DNA of 64,000 nucleotides. It comes from Colwellia psychrerythraea (GTDB taxonomy: Bacteria; Pseudomonadota; Gammaproteobacteria; Enterobacterales; Alteromonadaceae). Under the pieces are notes generated by a model that was not told the DNA's origin, ran no database searches, and saw only the letters and a program-made list of their open reading frames with translations. A program made the position numbers and the translations under genes. Shown piece by piece: positions 48,698-56,952 of the stretch. The first letter of the stretch is position 1; the number at the start of each line of letters is the position of its first letter. The stretch is from the NCBI RefSeq assembly GCF_000764225.1, contig NZ_JQED01000015.1, positions 310,001 through 374,000 on the forward strand. The letters are read 5' to 3'.

Positions 48698-49047
48698 GGG
48701 GCGGATCTAGGATTCGACAAGATTCACGAAACTCAAGGTGCATGCCCAGGGGCGGTTGGCCTGGTAAAAAGCCGCAAAACTATAATTGCTAACGACGATA
48801 CGTTCGCACTAGCCGCTTAGGCTAGCCATCACCTTGAAATCTCACCTATTGGTTAGAGGATTGATGGTCACCTCAAATAGGTTAGCGAGGGAAGTTTGCT
48901 TGAGACTGAACCGCGAAATAGTATCAAGCTCACCATGACGAAGCCTGTCGCTTGGCGTCTAATTGGTTAAATAAATGAGCGACTAAGCATGTAGTACCGA
49001 GAATGTAGGCTTTTTGGACGGGGGTTCGATTCCCCCCCGCTCCACCA
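48698..49047 (+). ncRNA. ssrA: Transfer-messenger RNA (tmRNA)
   Basis: A 350-base tmRNA. The 5' GGGGCGG pairs with the 3' CCGCTCC before the encoded ACCA, giving the tRNA-like acceptor, and the T-loop GGTTCGATTCC is present. The tag frame starts at GCT 48788 and stops at TAG 48818-48820, encoding ANDDTFALAA, the usual (A)AND...ALAA degron read by ClpXP. SmpB and ClpP/ClpX are encoded in the same window. The 3' end is a common integration site, and an integrase remnant follows. Confidence 0.97.
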
Positions 49048-49148
49048 AAGAAACCATTTGCAATTCAATAGATTACAAACGAATAATTTATCGATGTCCC
49101 ATTTACGTCCCTAGCGTATATGGGAATACATAAAAAATAGAGAAAAAT

Positions 49149-49175
49149 AAAAGGATACTTTTGCATCCTTTTTTA
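49149..49175 (+). terminator. Terminator after ssrA
   Basis: AAAAGGAT (49149-49156) pairs with ATCCTTTT (49165-49172), then TTT. Confidence 0.75.
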
Positions 49176-49241
49176 TTGCCTGAAATAACTCGTGCAGGAC
49201 ACTATTTCAAAGGCGTAGGGTAGGTCAGCCTATAATCTGGA

Positions 49242-49430
49242 ATAGTAAAATACCCAAAAAGTACCTTCTACTATCATAATTTAAGACGAAAGGGGGCTTC
49301 TAGGTTATTTGAGAAAGGTTATAGTATTGAAGAGATGGCACAAGTTACAGGCCATAGAAATTTAAATATATTATGGCAAGTATATACTCAATTATTTCCT
49401 CATAAGCTTCATGATAAGTTTGACCAATAA
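49242..49430 (+). pseudogene. Tyrosine recombinase (integrase) remnant, C-terminal fragment
   Basis: A stretch ending at TAA 49428-49430 reads YHNLRRKGASRLFEKGYSI followed by EEMAQVTGHRN, then YTQLFPHKLHDKF, in one frame. This matches the C-terminal catalytic end of phage-type integrases (HxLRxxGASRLFE, GHxxxxxxYTQL), with the second catalytic Arg, His and the Tyr region recognisable. No start codon, ribosome site or N-terminal half exists; only about 60 residues remain. The fragment lies 195 bp after ssrA, whose 3' end is a favoured attachment site, so it is the scar of a lost element. Confidence 0.82.
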
Positions 49431-49444
49431 CGCTTACATAAGCA

Positions 49445-49473
49445 TAAAAAAGCCCCAGTTAGTACTGAGGCTT
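49445..49473 (-). terminator. Terminator after the second PEP-CTERM gene
   Basis: On the minus strand AAGCCTCAGT pairs with ACTGGGGCTT (one G-U), followed by TTTTTATGC. It lies 23 bp past the stop codon. Confidence 0.8.
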
Positions 49474-49495
49474 AATAATAATCTTAATTAAATTT

Positions 49496-49963
49496 TTAGT
49501 GATTAATTTTCTTTTTTCTTGAATAACCTAAACCTACCAAAACAAGACCAAATAATGCTAATGATGTTGGCTCTGGAACTGCATTACTAACTGTATTAAA
49601 GGAAGTAAATCTTGTATTACAACCGTTTGATGTATTACAAGACCATCCACGGTTATCAAATGTCATGAAAGCAACATCTGCAGTTCCGTTCCAAGCTATA
49701 CCGTTCGGAATCCAAGTCTGATTTGCTATATCAATATCACCAATATCAAATAATGTGCTAAGATTGTGGTTGTTACGATTTTCTACAATGCTTGTTAATT
49801 CATCAAAACGTAAAAAGCCATCGTTATCTACATCTTCACCAGAAAAGTTTCCTGTAAAGCTGAAATCTCCTCTCCAACCAAACTCAAAAGTTGTATCAAC
49901 AATTAGACCTGCAGATGCATTAAAAGAAAGAACTAAGCTAAGTAAAAAGAATATTTTTTTCAT
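49496..49963 (-). CDS. PEP-CTERM sorting domain protein (hypothetical function)
   Basis: The 155 residues have a signal peptide (about 1-18, MKKIFFLLSLVLSFNASA) and the C-terminal sorting signal AVPEPTSLALFGLVLVGLGYSRKKK. The passenger (about 20-128) is short and beta-rich; DVDNDGFLRFDEL looks like a calcium-loop (EF-hand-like: D-x-D-x-D-G-x-x-x-x-x-E). Two Cys pairs could form disulfides near residues 108-116. It lies in the region downstream of ssrA that carries integrase debris, so it may be accessory. An exosortase must be encoded elsewhere. Confidence 0.85.
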   Translation of the reverse strand: MKKIFFLLSLVLSFNASAGLIVDTTFEFGWRGDFSFTGNFSGEDVDNDGFLRFDELTSIVENRNNHNLSTLFDIGDIDIANQTWIPNGIAWNGTADVAFMTFDNRGWSCNTSNGCNTRFTSFNTVSNAVPEPTSLALFGLVLVGLGYSRKKKINH

Positions 49964-50132
49964 AAAACCTCAAATCATTATAAAATTATAGTATTCATAT
50001 AAAGCATAATACATGCCAATCACGTATCGCTTTGTTTTTAATGGCTATTGTTGTTAAGGGAATAGATGAATGTAAATAGTGTAAAAACATTAGACAGCTA
50101 TTTTAGGAAACGTCTAACAATTTTTTATTGAT

Positions 50133-50173
50133 ATTATTCAGTAATATGAATAAAGAGCATATTACTGAATAAT
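50133..50173. repeat. Perfect 16-bp inverted repeat
   Basis: ATTATTCAGTAATATG (50133-50148) and CATATTACTGAATAAT (50158-50173) with a 9-base loop. No T run follows on either strand, so it is not a normal terminator. It stands alone in the gene-free stretch 49964-50299 and no gene reads into it. Purpose unknown. Confidence 0.6.
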
Positions 50174-50299
50174 CATCCATGAAGTAAATTTTAAGGCGCA
50201 TAAACTAGTAGAATCGTCACTAGTAATACATGAAGAGGATTATTTTAGTTAAAGCTTATTACGAAAATAATATTTAGTTAATTATCATTAGTAAGAATA

Positions 50300-50467
50300 T
50301 TAACCTTCTGAATTAGTAGTGTAAGAGGATAGAAGCAAATTATATTCTGTTGATATATTCCACATCGTTAGAAGTTTATTGAGTTCAACAAGTTCACTAT
50401 GGGTGGGGGCGCCATTAATAGCTTTTTCTGATAAAAAATTTAAACGTTTAAATTCATCACGACTCAT
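50300..50467 (-). CDS. Small hypothetical protein, 55 residues
   Basis: Read on the minus strand from ATG 50467, preceded by AAGGA 8 bases upstream, to TAA at 50300. It begins MSRDEFKRLNFLSEKAINGA and continues with SELVELNKLLTMWNISTEYN; two amphipathic helices joined by a short turn are likely. The composition looks coding (regular hydrophobic spacing, no rare runs). I believe similar small proteins exist in Alteromonadales but cannot verify it. No function can be given. It lies in the accessory stretch after ssrA. Confidence 0.6.
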   Translation of the reverse strand: MSRDEFKRLNFLSEKAINGAPTHSELVELNKLLTMWNISTEYNLLLSSYTTNSEG

Positions 50468-50971
50468 AATAATCATCCTTGATTTGTATTAACTAAAATA
50501 TAGTAAATTTTCTGTTTTATACAAATATTCATGAGTATTCGCTACGCGATGAAGTACAGAAAAGATTAGAGACTAGAAGTTTAATGAATCGCTCCGCTCG
50601 CTTAGTACAGGTAGTTATTTTTTCTTAACGCTTCGCTAAAAAAAAGAACAAACGCAAAACTGACAAATCACTGTAGGCCTTGGCACTTAACGCACACAGA
50701 GGAACTCCGAAAAAACTTTACCCCCGTATTACTACACGGGAGTAAATTTCACATTAGAGCTAGTAAAAAATAAACCTACTCAAGTGCTTTCATTGTCCTA
50801 CCCTACACTGCTACTGCTTGAAAAGTAAGCTCAGCTCACCCCCTTTAAAGCGCCCCAGTTTGATGTAATCGATACCCTGGTTATTTATAAGCACTCAAGC
50901 AGTACACTATTTTACTTTGTCGGGTTATAATCCCCCCTTAATTTATAATTTGTTAACAAGGTTTCCTCGGC
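50468..50971. other. Gene-poor stretch before the phosphoribosyltransferase gene
   Basis: About 500 bases without a supported gene. It holds GC-poor filler, a TAACGCTTCGCTAAAAAAAA segment with poor terminator-like symmetry near 50625-50645, and a hairpin TTTACCCCCGT (50717-50727) / ACGGGAGTAAA (50736-50746) that on the minus strand is followed by GTTTTTT. I see no tRNA or integrase here. Probably decayed accessory DNA plus the promoter of the next gene. Confidence 0.5.
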
Positions 50972-51529
50972 ATGGAAAAACGTTTTATTACCGCGCAAGA
51001 ATTATTAGAAGATTCTTTTCGTGTAGCCGCTAAAGTATTTGAAGATGGCTTTCGCCCTCAGTTTATTGTTGGTATTTGGCGAGGCGGTGCACCAATTGGT
51101 ATCGCTGTTCAAGAATATTTCGATTTCAAAAAAATAGAAACCGATCACATTGCTGTTCGTACTTCTTCTTATTACGGTATTAACCAGCAAAGTAAAGAGA
51201 TTAAAGTACACGGTTTACATTACATCATTGAAAATGCGAACGCTGGTGATGGCTTATTAATCGTGGATGATGTGTTTGATTCAGGTCGCAGTATCGATGC
51301 CTTAATTAAGCAGTTAAAGCAAAATATGCGTAACAATATGCCAGAAGATGTACGTGTTGCTTGTCCTTGGTATAAACCACAAAATTCAAAAGTTGATTTT
51401 GAGCCTGATTACTTTATTCATACCTCTGATGAATGGTTAGTATTCCCGCATGAATTATCTGGATTAACACCGGATGAAATCATCAACGGCAAAAAAGATT
51501 TAGCCAATATTCACGATATATTAGTATAA
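50972..51529 (+). CDS. Purine-type phosphoribosyltransferase family protein
   Basis: The 185 residues have the type I phosphoribosyltransferase fold with the PRPP loop GLLIVDDVFDSGRSIDAL (about residue 93-110) and an early IVGIWRGGAPIG loop. It is closest in look to the Gpt/Hpt-like group of COG2236 (hypoxanthine or guanine salvage), but substrate specificity cannot be told from sequence alone, and I leave the symbol blank. It starts at ATG 50972 and ends before a strong terminator; no operon partner. Confidence 0.85.
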   Translation: MEKRFITAQELLEDSFRVAAKVFEDGFRPQFIVGIWRGGAPIGIAVQEYFDFKKIETDHIAVRTSSYYGINQQSKEIKVHGLHYIIENANAGDGLLIVDDVFDSGRSIDALIKQLKQNMRNNMPEDVRVACPWYKPQNSKVDFEPDYFIHTSDEWLVFPHELSGLTPDEIINGKKDLANIHDILV

Positions 51530-51556
51530 CAATTACATATAATCTGCATTTTGATG

Positions 51557-51587
51557 AAAAGCATGTCTTGATGACATGCTTTTTTTT
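51557..51587 (+). terminator. Terminator after the phosphoribosyltransferase gene
   Basis: AAAAGCATGTC (51557-51567) pairs with GACATGCTTTT (51573-51583), followed by TTTT. Confidence 0.9.
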
Positions 51588-51785
51588 GGGGGCTAAAACG
51601 CCATGAGTGTCAGCTCTCATTGATTCATAGCACTGACGTTAACTACTGCAATAACGAATGCATATTCACCTTACTTCTTCGAAAACAACAAATATAAAGC
51701 AAGAACACTCAGTATGATATTTTTCATACATAGCAAATTCCCCCCCTGCCAATTGATGCTAAATAAAAATTAATACAATTAAAAC

Positions 51786-51799
51786 TTGATCTATATCAA
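51786..51799. promoter_or_regulatory. FNR-type box upstream of the GbsR-cydAB locus
   Basis: TTGATCTATATCAA matches the FNR consensus TTGAT-N4-ATCAA at every conserved base. It lies about 50 bp before the regulator gene that precedes cydAB. FNR (EtrA in related genera) is the oxygen-sensing Fe-S regulator known to act on cyd genes in E. coli. A CRP-type site would be TGTGA-N6-TCACA and is not a match. Confidence 0.8.
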
Positions 51800-51812
51800 T
51801 ATAAGTTTAAAC

Positions 51813-51836
51813 TTTCAGAAATTACTGAAATTTCAG
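51813..51836. promoter_or_regulatory. Candidate operator of the GbsR-type regulator
   Basis: TTTCAG (51813-51818), CTGAAA (51825-51830) and TTTCAG (51831-51836) combine into a perfect 12-base palindrome CTGAAATTTCAG (51825-51836) and a second TTTCAG-N6-CTGAAA pair. It lies 11 bases before the ATG of the regulator, where a repressor would block its own transcription or translation. Binding protein is inferred. Confidence 0.5.
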
Positions 51837-51846
51837 AACACTTATT

Positions 51847-52392
51847 ATGATACTGACTTCAAAAATAGAATCCTTTGTAATGCATTGTGGCGAAATGGGC
51901 AGCCGTTGGGGCTTTAACCGTACTGTTGGTCAAATGTATGGCTTACTCATTATTCATCAAGAGCCGTTAACTGCTGTCGATATTTCTGAAGCACTTAATA
52001 TTTCTCGTGGCAATGTCAGCATGGGAATTAAAGAGCTGCAATCATGGCGTTTGGTGCAAGTTCAGCACAAGCCTAAAGATAGAAAAGAATACTACTCGCC
52101 AGCTGGTTCCATTTGGGAGATGGCGACGCGTGTCTTTGAAGAGCGTCGCAAACGCGAAGTGGATCCTACCCTTTCGCTCTTACGCGATAATTTACTCGAT
52201 GATCCTGCCAATGACAAAGAAGTGTACGCACAAGAAAAGATGCATGAAATTCATGATCTATTAGAAACTGTCACTCATTGGGCGGGTGAATTACAAAGCA
52301 TGAGCCCAGACAAGCTCAATACCCTAATGAAGTTAGGTGCAGGGGTGACTAAAGTCATCAACCTGAAAGACAAATTAATTAATAAAAGTTAA
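51847..52392 (+). CDS. GbsR/MarR-type transcriptional regulator
   Basis: The 181 residues hold a winged helix-turn-helix typical of the GbsR branch (COG1510): EPLTAVDISEALNISRGNVSMGIKELQSWRLVQ (read in part, about 40-72) and a long C-terminal helical part for dimerisation. It lies directly upstream of cydA on the same strand (95-base gap), so it probably controls the oxidase genes and, through the palindrome before it, itself. The inducing signal is unknown; in the family choline is one known ligand (GbsR), but there is no glycine betaine gene here. Confidence 0.85.
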   Translation: MILTSKIESFVMHCGEMGSRWGFNRTVGQMYGLLIIHQEPLTAVDISEALNISRGNVSMGIKELQSWRLVQVQHKPKDRKEYYSPAGSIWEMATRVFEERRKREVDPTLSLLRDNLLDDPANDKEVYAQEKMHEIHDLLETVTHWAGELQSMSPDKLNTLMKLGAGVTKVINLKDKLINKS

Positions 52393-52487
52393 GTGAGTGC
52401 TTTTCTTTATTACCATCAATTACACAACATTCTCAATTTAAAGCCTAACCTTATAAATCGGTAAGTAGTGGGCTAACGGAGTCCATT

Positions 52488-53861
52488 ATGCTTGAAACGC
52501 TAATGCTGTCACGCATTCAGTTTGCCGCTAATATTAGTTTTCATATTCTCTTTCCAACCATCACCATAGCGTTAAGTTGGTTTTTATTTTTTTTCAAATT
52601 ACGTTTTGATCAAACGGGCAATCCTGTTTGGATGCGCGCTTATCGATTTTGGGTAAAAATATTTGCAATCACCTTTGCCATAGGGGTTGTCACTGGCATT
52701 ACCATGTCATTTCAGTTTGGTACTAATTGGCCTAAATTCATGGAAACAGTAGGGAATATTGCTGGGCCGCTATTGGGCTATGAAGTATTAACGGCCTTTT
52801 TCCTCGAGGCTGGCTTTCTCGGTATTATGTTATTTGGTATGAATAGGGTTTCCGCCAGAGTTCACACTTTATCCACCCTTATCGTCGCCATAGGCACAAC
52901 CTTATCTGCCTTTTGGATCTTAGCGCTTAATTCGTGGATGCAAACGCCACAGGGTCATGAAATGCGAGATGGTGTTGCCTTTCCTGTTGATTGGTTAGCC
53001 ATTATTTTTAACCCTTCATTTCCCTATCGATTATCACATATGGTTGTTGCGTCGGGCTTAACCGCTGCCTTTTTAGTTGCTGGTATCAGCGCTTATCGAT
53101 TACTAAAAGGTGATGATAAAAAAGCGCCAAAACTGACCTTAAAAATAGCATTAACCGTGGCAATGATTCTAACCCCATTGCAAATATTTATTGGTGATAT
53201 GCACGGACTAAATACCCTTGAGCACCAACCACAAAAAATTGCCGCGATGGAAGGCGTTTGGCATACCGAAAAAGGTGCCCCGCTACTACTTTTCGCAGTG
53301 CCAGATGAACAAGAAAAAACCAACCATTTCGAACTAGCAATACCTAATATGGCAAGTTTCATTTTAACCCATGACCTGCAGGGCGAGATCAAAGGCTTAA
53401 ATGAATTTGAAGGTGATCATCCACCAGTAGCCCCAGTATTTTATGCCTTTCGAATAATGGTTGGCGTTGGTATGTTAATGCTATTTATTTCGTGGACAGG
53501 TCGCATACAACTTTGGCGGAATAAACCGTTGCCACGGTGGTTATTAGTAGGGTTAGTTGCCATGAGTTTCTCAGGATGGATTGCAACCCTAGCAGGCTGG
53601 TATGTTACTGAAATAGGAAGACAGCCTTGGCTAGTCACGGGGATTTTAACGGTGAAAGATGCCGCTACCGATATTGCACCAGGCAATGTTGCCTTATCAC
53701 TATCCCTTTATCTTATTTTATATGTCGTGATAATGACTGCTTATTTACACACGCTATTTACCATGGCAAACCGTGCGGTTGAAATTGAAGAAATAACAGA
53801 AGACGAAAAAGTTAAAGCTGTGATTAATTCGGTGACAACGAAGGAGAATAATTATGTTTGA
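52488..53861 (+). CDS. cydA: Cytochrome bd ubiquinol oxidase subunit I (CIO-type)
   Basis: Subunit I of a terminal quinol oxidase with high oxygen affinity in the inner membrane. The 457 residues are clearly shorter than E. coli CydA (522) because the Q loop is short, as in the cyanide-insensitive oxidase branch (CioA). The axial haem ligand His19 is in FAANISFHILFP; the second His is in YRLSHMVVASG; GWYVTEIGRQPW near residue 366 is diagnostic. Nine membrane helices are evident. It overlaps cydB by 8 bases. Confidence 0.94.
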   Translation: MLETLMLSRIQFAANISFHILFPTITIALSWFLFFFKLRFDQTGNPVWMRAYRFWVKIFAITFAIGVVTGITMSFQFGTNWPKFMETVGNIAGPLLGYEVLTAFFLEAGFLGIMLFGMNRVSARVHTLSTLIVAIGTTLSAFWILALNSWMQTPQGHEMRDGVAFPVDWLAIIFNPSFPYRLSHMVVASGLTAAFLVAGISAYRLLKGDDKKAPKLTLKIALTVAMILTPLQIFIGDMHGLNTLEHQPQKIAAMEGVWHTEKGAPLLLFAVPDEQEKTNHFELAIPNMASFILTHDLQGEIKGLNEFEGDHPPVAPVFYAFRIMVGVGMLMLFISWTGRIQLWRNKPLPRWLLVGLVAMSFSGWIATLAGWYVTEIGRQPWLVTGILTVKDAATDIAPGNVALSLSLYLILYVVIMTAYLHTLFTMANRAVEIEEITEDEKVKAVINSVTTKENNYV

Positions 53862-54852
53862 AGCTAATTCATTGGCGGTAATTTTTGTTGCATTGATGGG
53901 CTTTTCTATCTTGTTATACGCCATTTTAGATGGTTATGACTTGGGTGTTGGCATATTGCTACCTCTGACACAAAAAGACGATAGCGATACAATGATAGCG
54001 TCTATAGGGCCTTTTTGGGATGCCAACGAAACTTGGCTCGTATTAGCCATTGGTTTGTTATTAATTGCTTTTCCAGCGGCTCATAGTCATATATTTAAAG
54101 AGCTCTATCTACCGACGGCTGTTTTATTAATTAGCTTAGTATTGCGTGGCGTGGCATTTGATTTTAGAGCTAAAGCTGCCTTTAGCCATAAAGCGACATG
54201 GAACAAAGTATTTAAAGTGGGTTCATTACTTGCTGCAATGAGTCAAGGTTATATGCTTGGCATGTACGTGATGGGCTTTGAAGATACCTTAGCTGCTTAT
54301 ATTTTTAGCTTACTCAGTGCATTTGGCGTCGCTGCGGCATATGCTTATATCGGTGCTTGTTGGTTGATCATGAAAACAGAGGGCGCCTTACAAGTCCAAG
54401 CAGTTAACTGGGCTAAAAAGACCGGTATTTTATGCTTTATTGGCATAGTAGCGGTTTCGGCAGTTAACCCTTTAATTAACCCCGATGTTTACGCTAAATG
54501 GTTTGCTTGGCCTACGACCCTATATATTTTACCCTTGCCGATACTGTGTTTTGCCTTATTTATTTACAGCTTGATGCAACTAAAACGTTTACCTGCAAAA
54601 CATGATAAAGGTTGCTGGCGTCCGTTTGTGGCTGCTGTGGTAATTTTTGCCTTATGCTTCTTCGGTTTAGCTTTTAGCTTCTTCCCTTACATTGTGCCGG
54701 GTAAGTTAACTATATGGCAATCTGCTGCAGCACCAGAGTCATTGAGCTTTATTTTTTGGGGAGCGATTATAGTAGTCCCTGTGATAATCAGTTATACCAT
54801 TTTTTCTTATCGTGTATTTTGGGGAAAGGTGCAAGAGTTAAGATACCATTAA
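53854..54852 (+). CDS. cydB: Cytochrome bd ubiquinol oxidase subunit II
   Basis: The 332-residue subunit II with eight membrane helices. It opens with VALMGFSILLYAILDGYDLGVG, the family signature, and has GPFWDANETWLVLAIG. Length is less than E. coli CydB (379), again typical of the short CIO type. The 8-base overlap with cydA indicates translational coupling. No small cydX gene is seen in the 3' region (54853-54904). Confidence 0.95.
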   Translation: MFEANSLAVIFVALMGFSILLYAILDGYDLGVGILLPLTQKDDSDTMIASIGPFWDANETWLVLAIGLLLIAFPAAHSHIFKELYLPTAVLLISLVLRGVAFDFRAKAAFSHKATWNKVFKVGSLLAAMSQGYMLGMYVMGFEDTLAAYIFSLLSAFGVAAAYAYIGACWLIMKTEGALQVQAVNWAKKTGILCFIGIVAVSAVNPLINPDVYAKWFAWPTTLYILPLPILCFALFIYSLMQLKRLPAKHDKGCWRPFVAAVVIFALCFFGLAFSFFPYIVPGKLTIWQSAAAPESLSFIFWGAIIVVPVIISYTIFSYRVFWGKVQELRYH

Positions 54853-54904
54853 CACACAGGTCATTAGAGAATAATATGATGACCTAAGAGAAAAATGAAA
54901 ATTA

Positions 54905-54957
54905 AAAAGTGAGTGCATAACCAAGTTATTCAATACTCTTGGTTGTACACTCACTTA
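54905..54957. terminator. Terminator between cydB and the chemoreceptor gene
   Basis: GTGAGTGCATAACCAAG and CTTGGTTGTACACTCAC pair at 15 of 17 positions with a 12-base loop; a run of T follows on the minus strand (TTTTTAAT). Serves both convergent genes. Confidence 0.75.
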
Positions 54958-54987
54958 CTTTCAATGCTCATTTAACAATACAGAGCA

Positions 54988-56898
54988 TTAACTTAATTTA
55001 AATTGAGCAACTAACGCTTTCAGATTAACATTAGCATTAGCTAATTCTATCGTTTGATCAAGACTGTTATTACCATTAACCACGAGCTCATTTGCCATAT
55101 CGCTAATAGCTGTCATATTTCGGGCTATTTCATCAGAAACACAACTTTGCTCTTCAGCCGCTGTAGCAATTTGTAAGTTAAGATCGTTAATTTGGCTTAC
55201 TGAATCATTAATCGAGCCTAAATCACTCGCAACCACCTCGGTAGATTGAGCAACTTCCAAACAGGTAGATTTAGTTGATCCCATGGTAGAAATGGCAGAA
55301 CTAGAGCCTTCTCGTAATTGCAATAAGGTCTGTTCTATTTCTGTAGTGCTATCTTGAGTCTTAGCAGCAAGTGCCCTAACCTCATCGGCAACTACCGCAA
55401 ATCCTCTGCCATATTCCCCAGCCCGGGCAGCTTCAATAGCAGCATTTAAAGCGAGTAAGTTAGTTTGGTCTGCAATGTCACCAATGACTTTTAATACGTT
55501 ATTAATATCAGAAGTATTTCGTTCAATTTCTGAAATGCTATCAGAGGTATGTTCTACTTCATTAACTAATCTCGCGACTATTGAAGTCGCTTCGCCAACT
55601 GACTCTTTCGACTTAGACGCTTGTGCATTGGTTGTTTGCGTAAAGGCCGCCGTATCGTTACTATTTTGCGCAACATCTTTAGCCGTCACACTCATCTCTT
55701 CGATAGCAGAAACTATTTGATCTGTTTCCACCATATGCGCATTAAGGATAGTGCCATTCGAATCAACCTCGTCTCTGAGTTTTTTTATACTGTCGTCAAT
55801 TTCACTGCTAGATTGCTGAACATCAAGCATTAAGCGTTGTAACTTTTCTATAAATAGATTTATATTCTCAGAGATAACTCCAAGATCATCATTGTTCTTA
55901 ACGGGTAAGCGAGAGGTTAAATCACCATTACCTTTTGACAGGTCAAATACCATTTCTTTAAGTAATAAAATAGGTCGATACAGTGCTTGCAAAATCAATA
56001 ACAGCACCGCTATTCCAATAATAATCATAACAATAGAGGAGAAAATAGCCTGATTTAATGCCGTATCTAAAGATGCATAAGCAACCGATTTATCAATGCC
56101 GACAAACAAATACCACTTTTTACCATTCACCAGCTTTATTGACTTAGTAAAAGCAATTTTATCAACACCATTTAAGGTGTAATCTTGCATCATTTCATCT
56201 TGAGACAACATTGCTCTTTCAAGATCTGCCATACCAGCATTGCGAAAAGGTGTGCCCACGACGACCACTTTAGACGTTGAAGCCAATACATTTCCTTTTT
56301 CATCTGTAATAACAGATATCGCGCCTGGTTGATTAATGCCTTTTACGGTATCACCTAAAATGGTGAGTTCAATATCTGCTAAAGCGACACCATCATTCAT
56401 CACCTTAATAATTGATACAACATCATTGCCCGTGGTTGCATCAGGGTAAACTTCAGTGATATCTAATACATTACTGGCTTTTGCTTGACTATACCAAGGG
56501 CGCTTTGTTGGATCATATAACTCAAGCTTTGCAACACCATCTACCCAAGCATCACCAACCGACGTAGAATATGCTCTTCCATCATCAAAACCGATATATA
56601 TGGCGGTAACATCCCCTGCAGTTTTAGCTAATCTTGCAATACCAACAAAGTTATCTTGATACGAACCGTTCACATAATTGTTAGCCAATTCATCAATTAA
56701 TTTAGCTTTAGACTGGAACCATGTTTCAACTTTATCAGCTTCATAACGGATCATATCTTTCGATAATTCATTGACATCTGCAACTGTGTTATCACGAATT
56801 TCATTATAAGACATCCAATTGGACACTAATAAACAGCAGATAATCAAGCCACTCATGGAGGTAATCAACGCACTTCTAAATCCAAGCATTTTTTTCAT
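54988..56898 (-). CDS. Methyl-accepting chemotaxis protein with periplasmic dCACHE domain
   Basis: The 636-residue chemoreceptor has two membrane helices (about 9-28 and 282-305) flanking a periplasmic ligand domain with dCACHE features (about 30-280; WYSQAKASN... and the GxxxxTxxVG tail are typical). A HAMP segment follows, then the signalling domain with [20 protein letters not shown] read in part and [15 protein letters not shown]. The exact ligand is unknown. A solute-binding-like gene lies 54 bases upstream on the same strand and may feed it. Confidence 0.92.
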   Translation of the reverse strand: MKKMLGFRSALITSMSGLIICCLLVSNWMSYNEIRDNTVADVNELSKDMIRYEADKVETWFQSKAKLIDELANNYVNGSYQDNFVGIARLAKTAGDVTAIYIGFDDGRAYSTSVGDAWVDGVAKLELYDPTKRPWYSQAKASNVLDITEVYPDATTGNDVVSIIKVMNDGVALADIELTILGDTVKGINQPGAISVITDEKGNVLASTSKVVVVGTPFRNAGMADLERAMLSQDEMMQDYTLNGVDKIAFTKSIKLVNGKKWYLFVGIDKSVAYASLDTALNQAIFSSIVMIIIGIAVLLLILQALYRPILLLKEMVFDLSKGNGDLTSRLPVKNNDDLGVISENINLFIEKLQRLMLDVQQSSSEIDDSIKKLRDEVDSNGTILNAHMVETDQIVSAIEEMSVTAKDVAQNSNDTAAFTQTTNAQASKSKESVGEATSIVARLVNEVEHTSDSISEIERNTSDINNVLKVIGDIADQTNLLALNAAIEAARAGEYGRGFAVVADEVRALAAKTQDSTTEIEQTLLQLREGSSSAISTMGSTKSTCLEVAQSTEVVASDLGSINDSVSQINDLNLQIATAAEEQSCVSDEIARNMTAISDMANELVVNGNNSLDQTIELANANVNLKALVAQFKLS

Positions 56899-56952
56899 AT
56901 TATAACTCTCGGTTAAGTTTTTTTATTAACGACATTCAGGCAGGACGGCAAT

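Noticed and set aside
50600..50760. Possible tRNA or attachment-site copy in the stretch after ssrA
   Set aside because: The 3' end of ssrA (GGTTCGATTCCCCC type) is not repeated here; no cloverleaf could be folded by eye.
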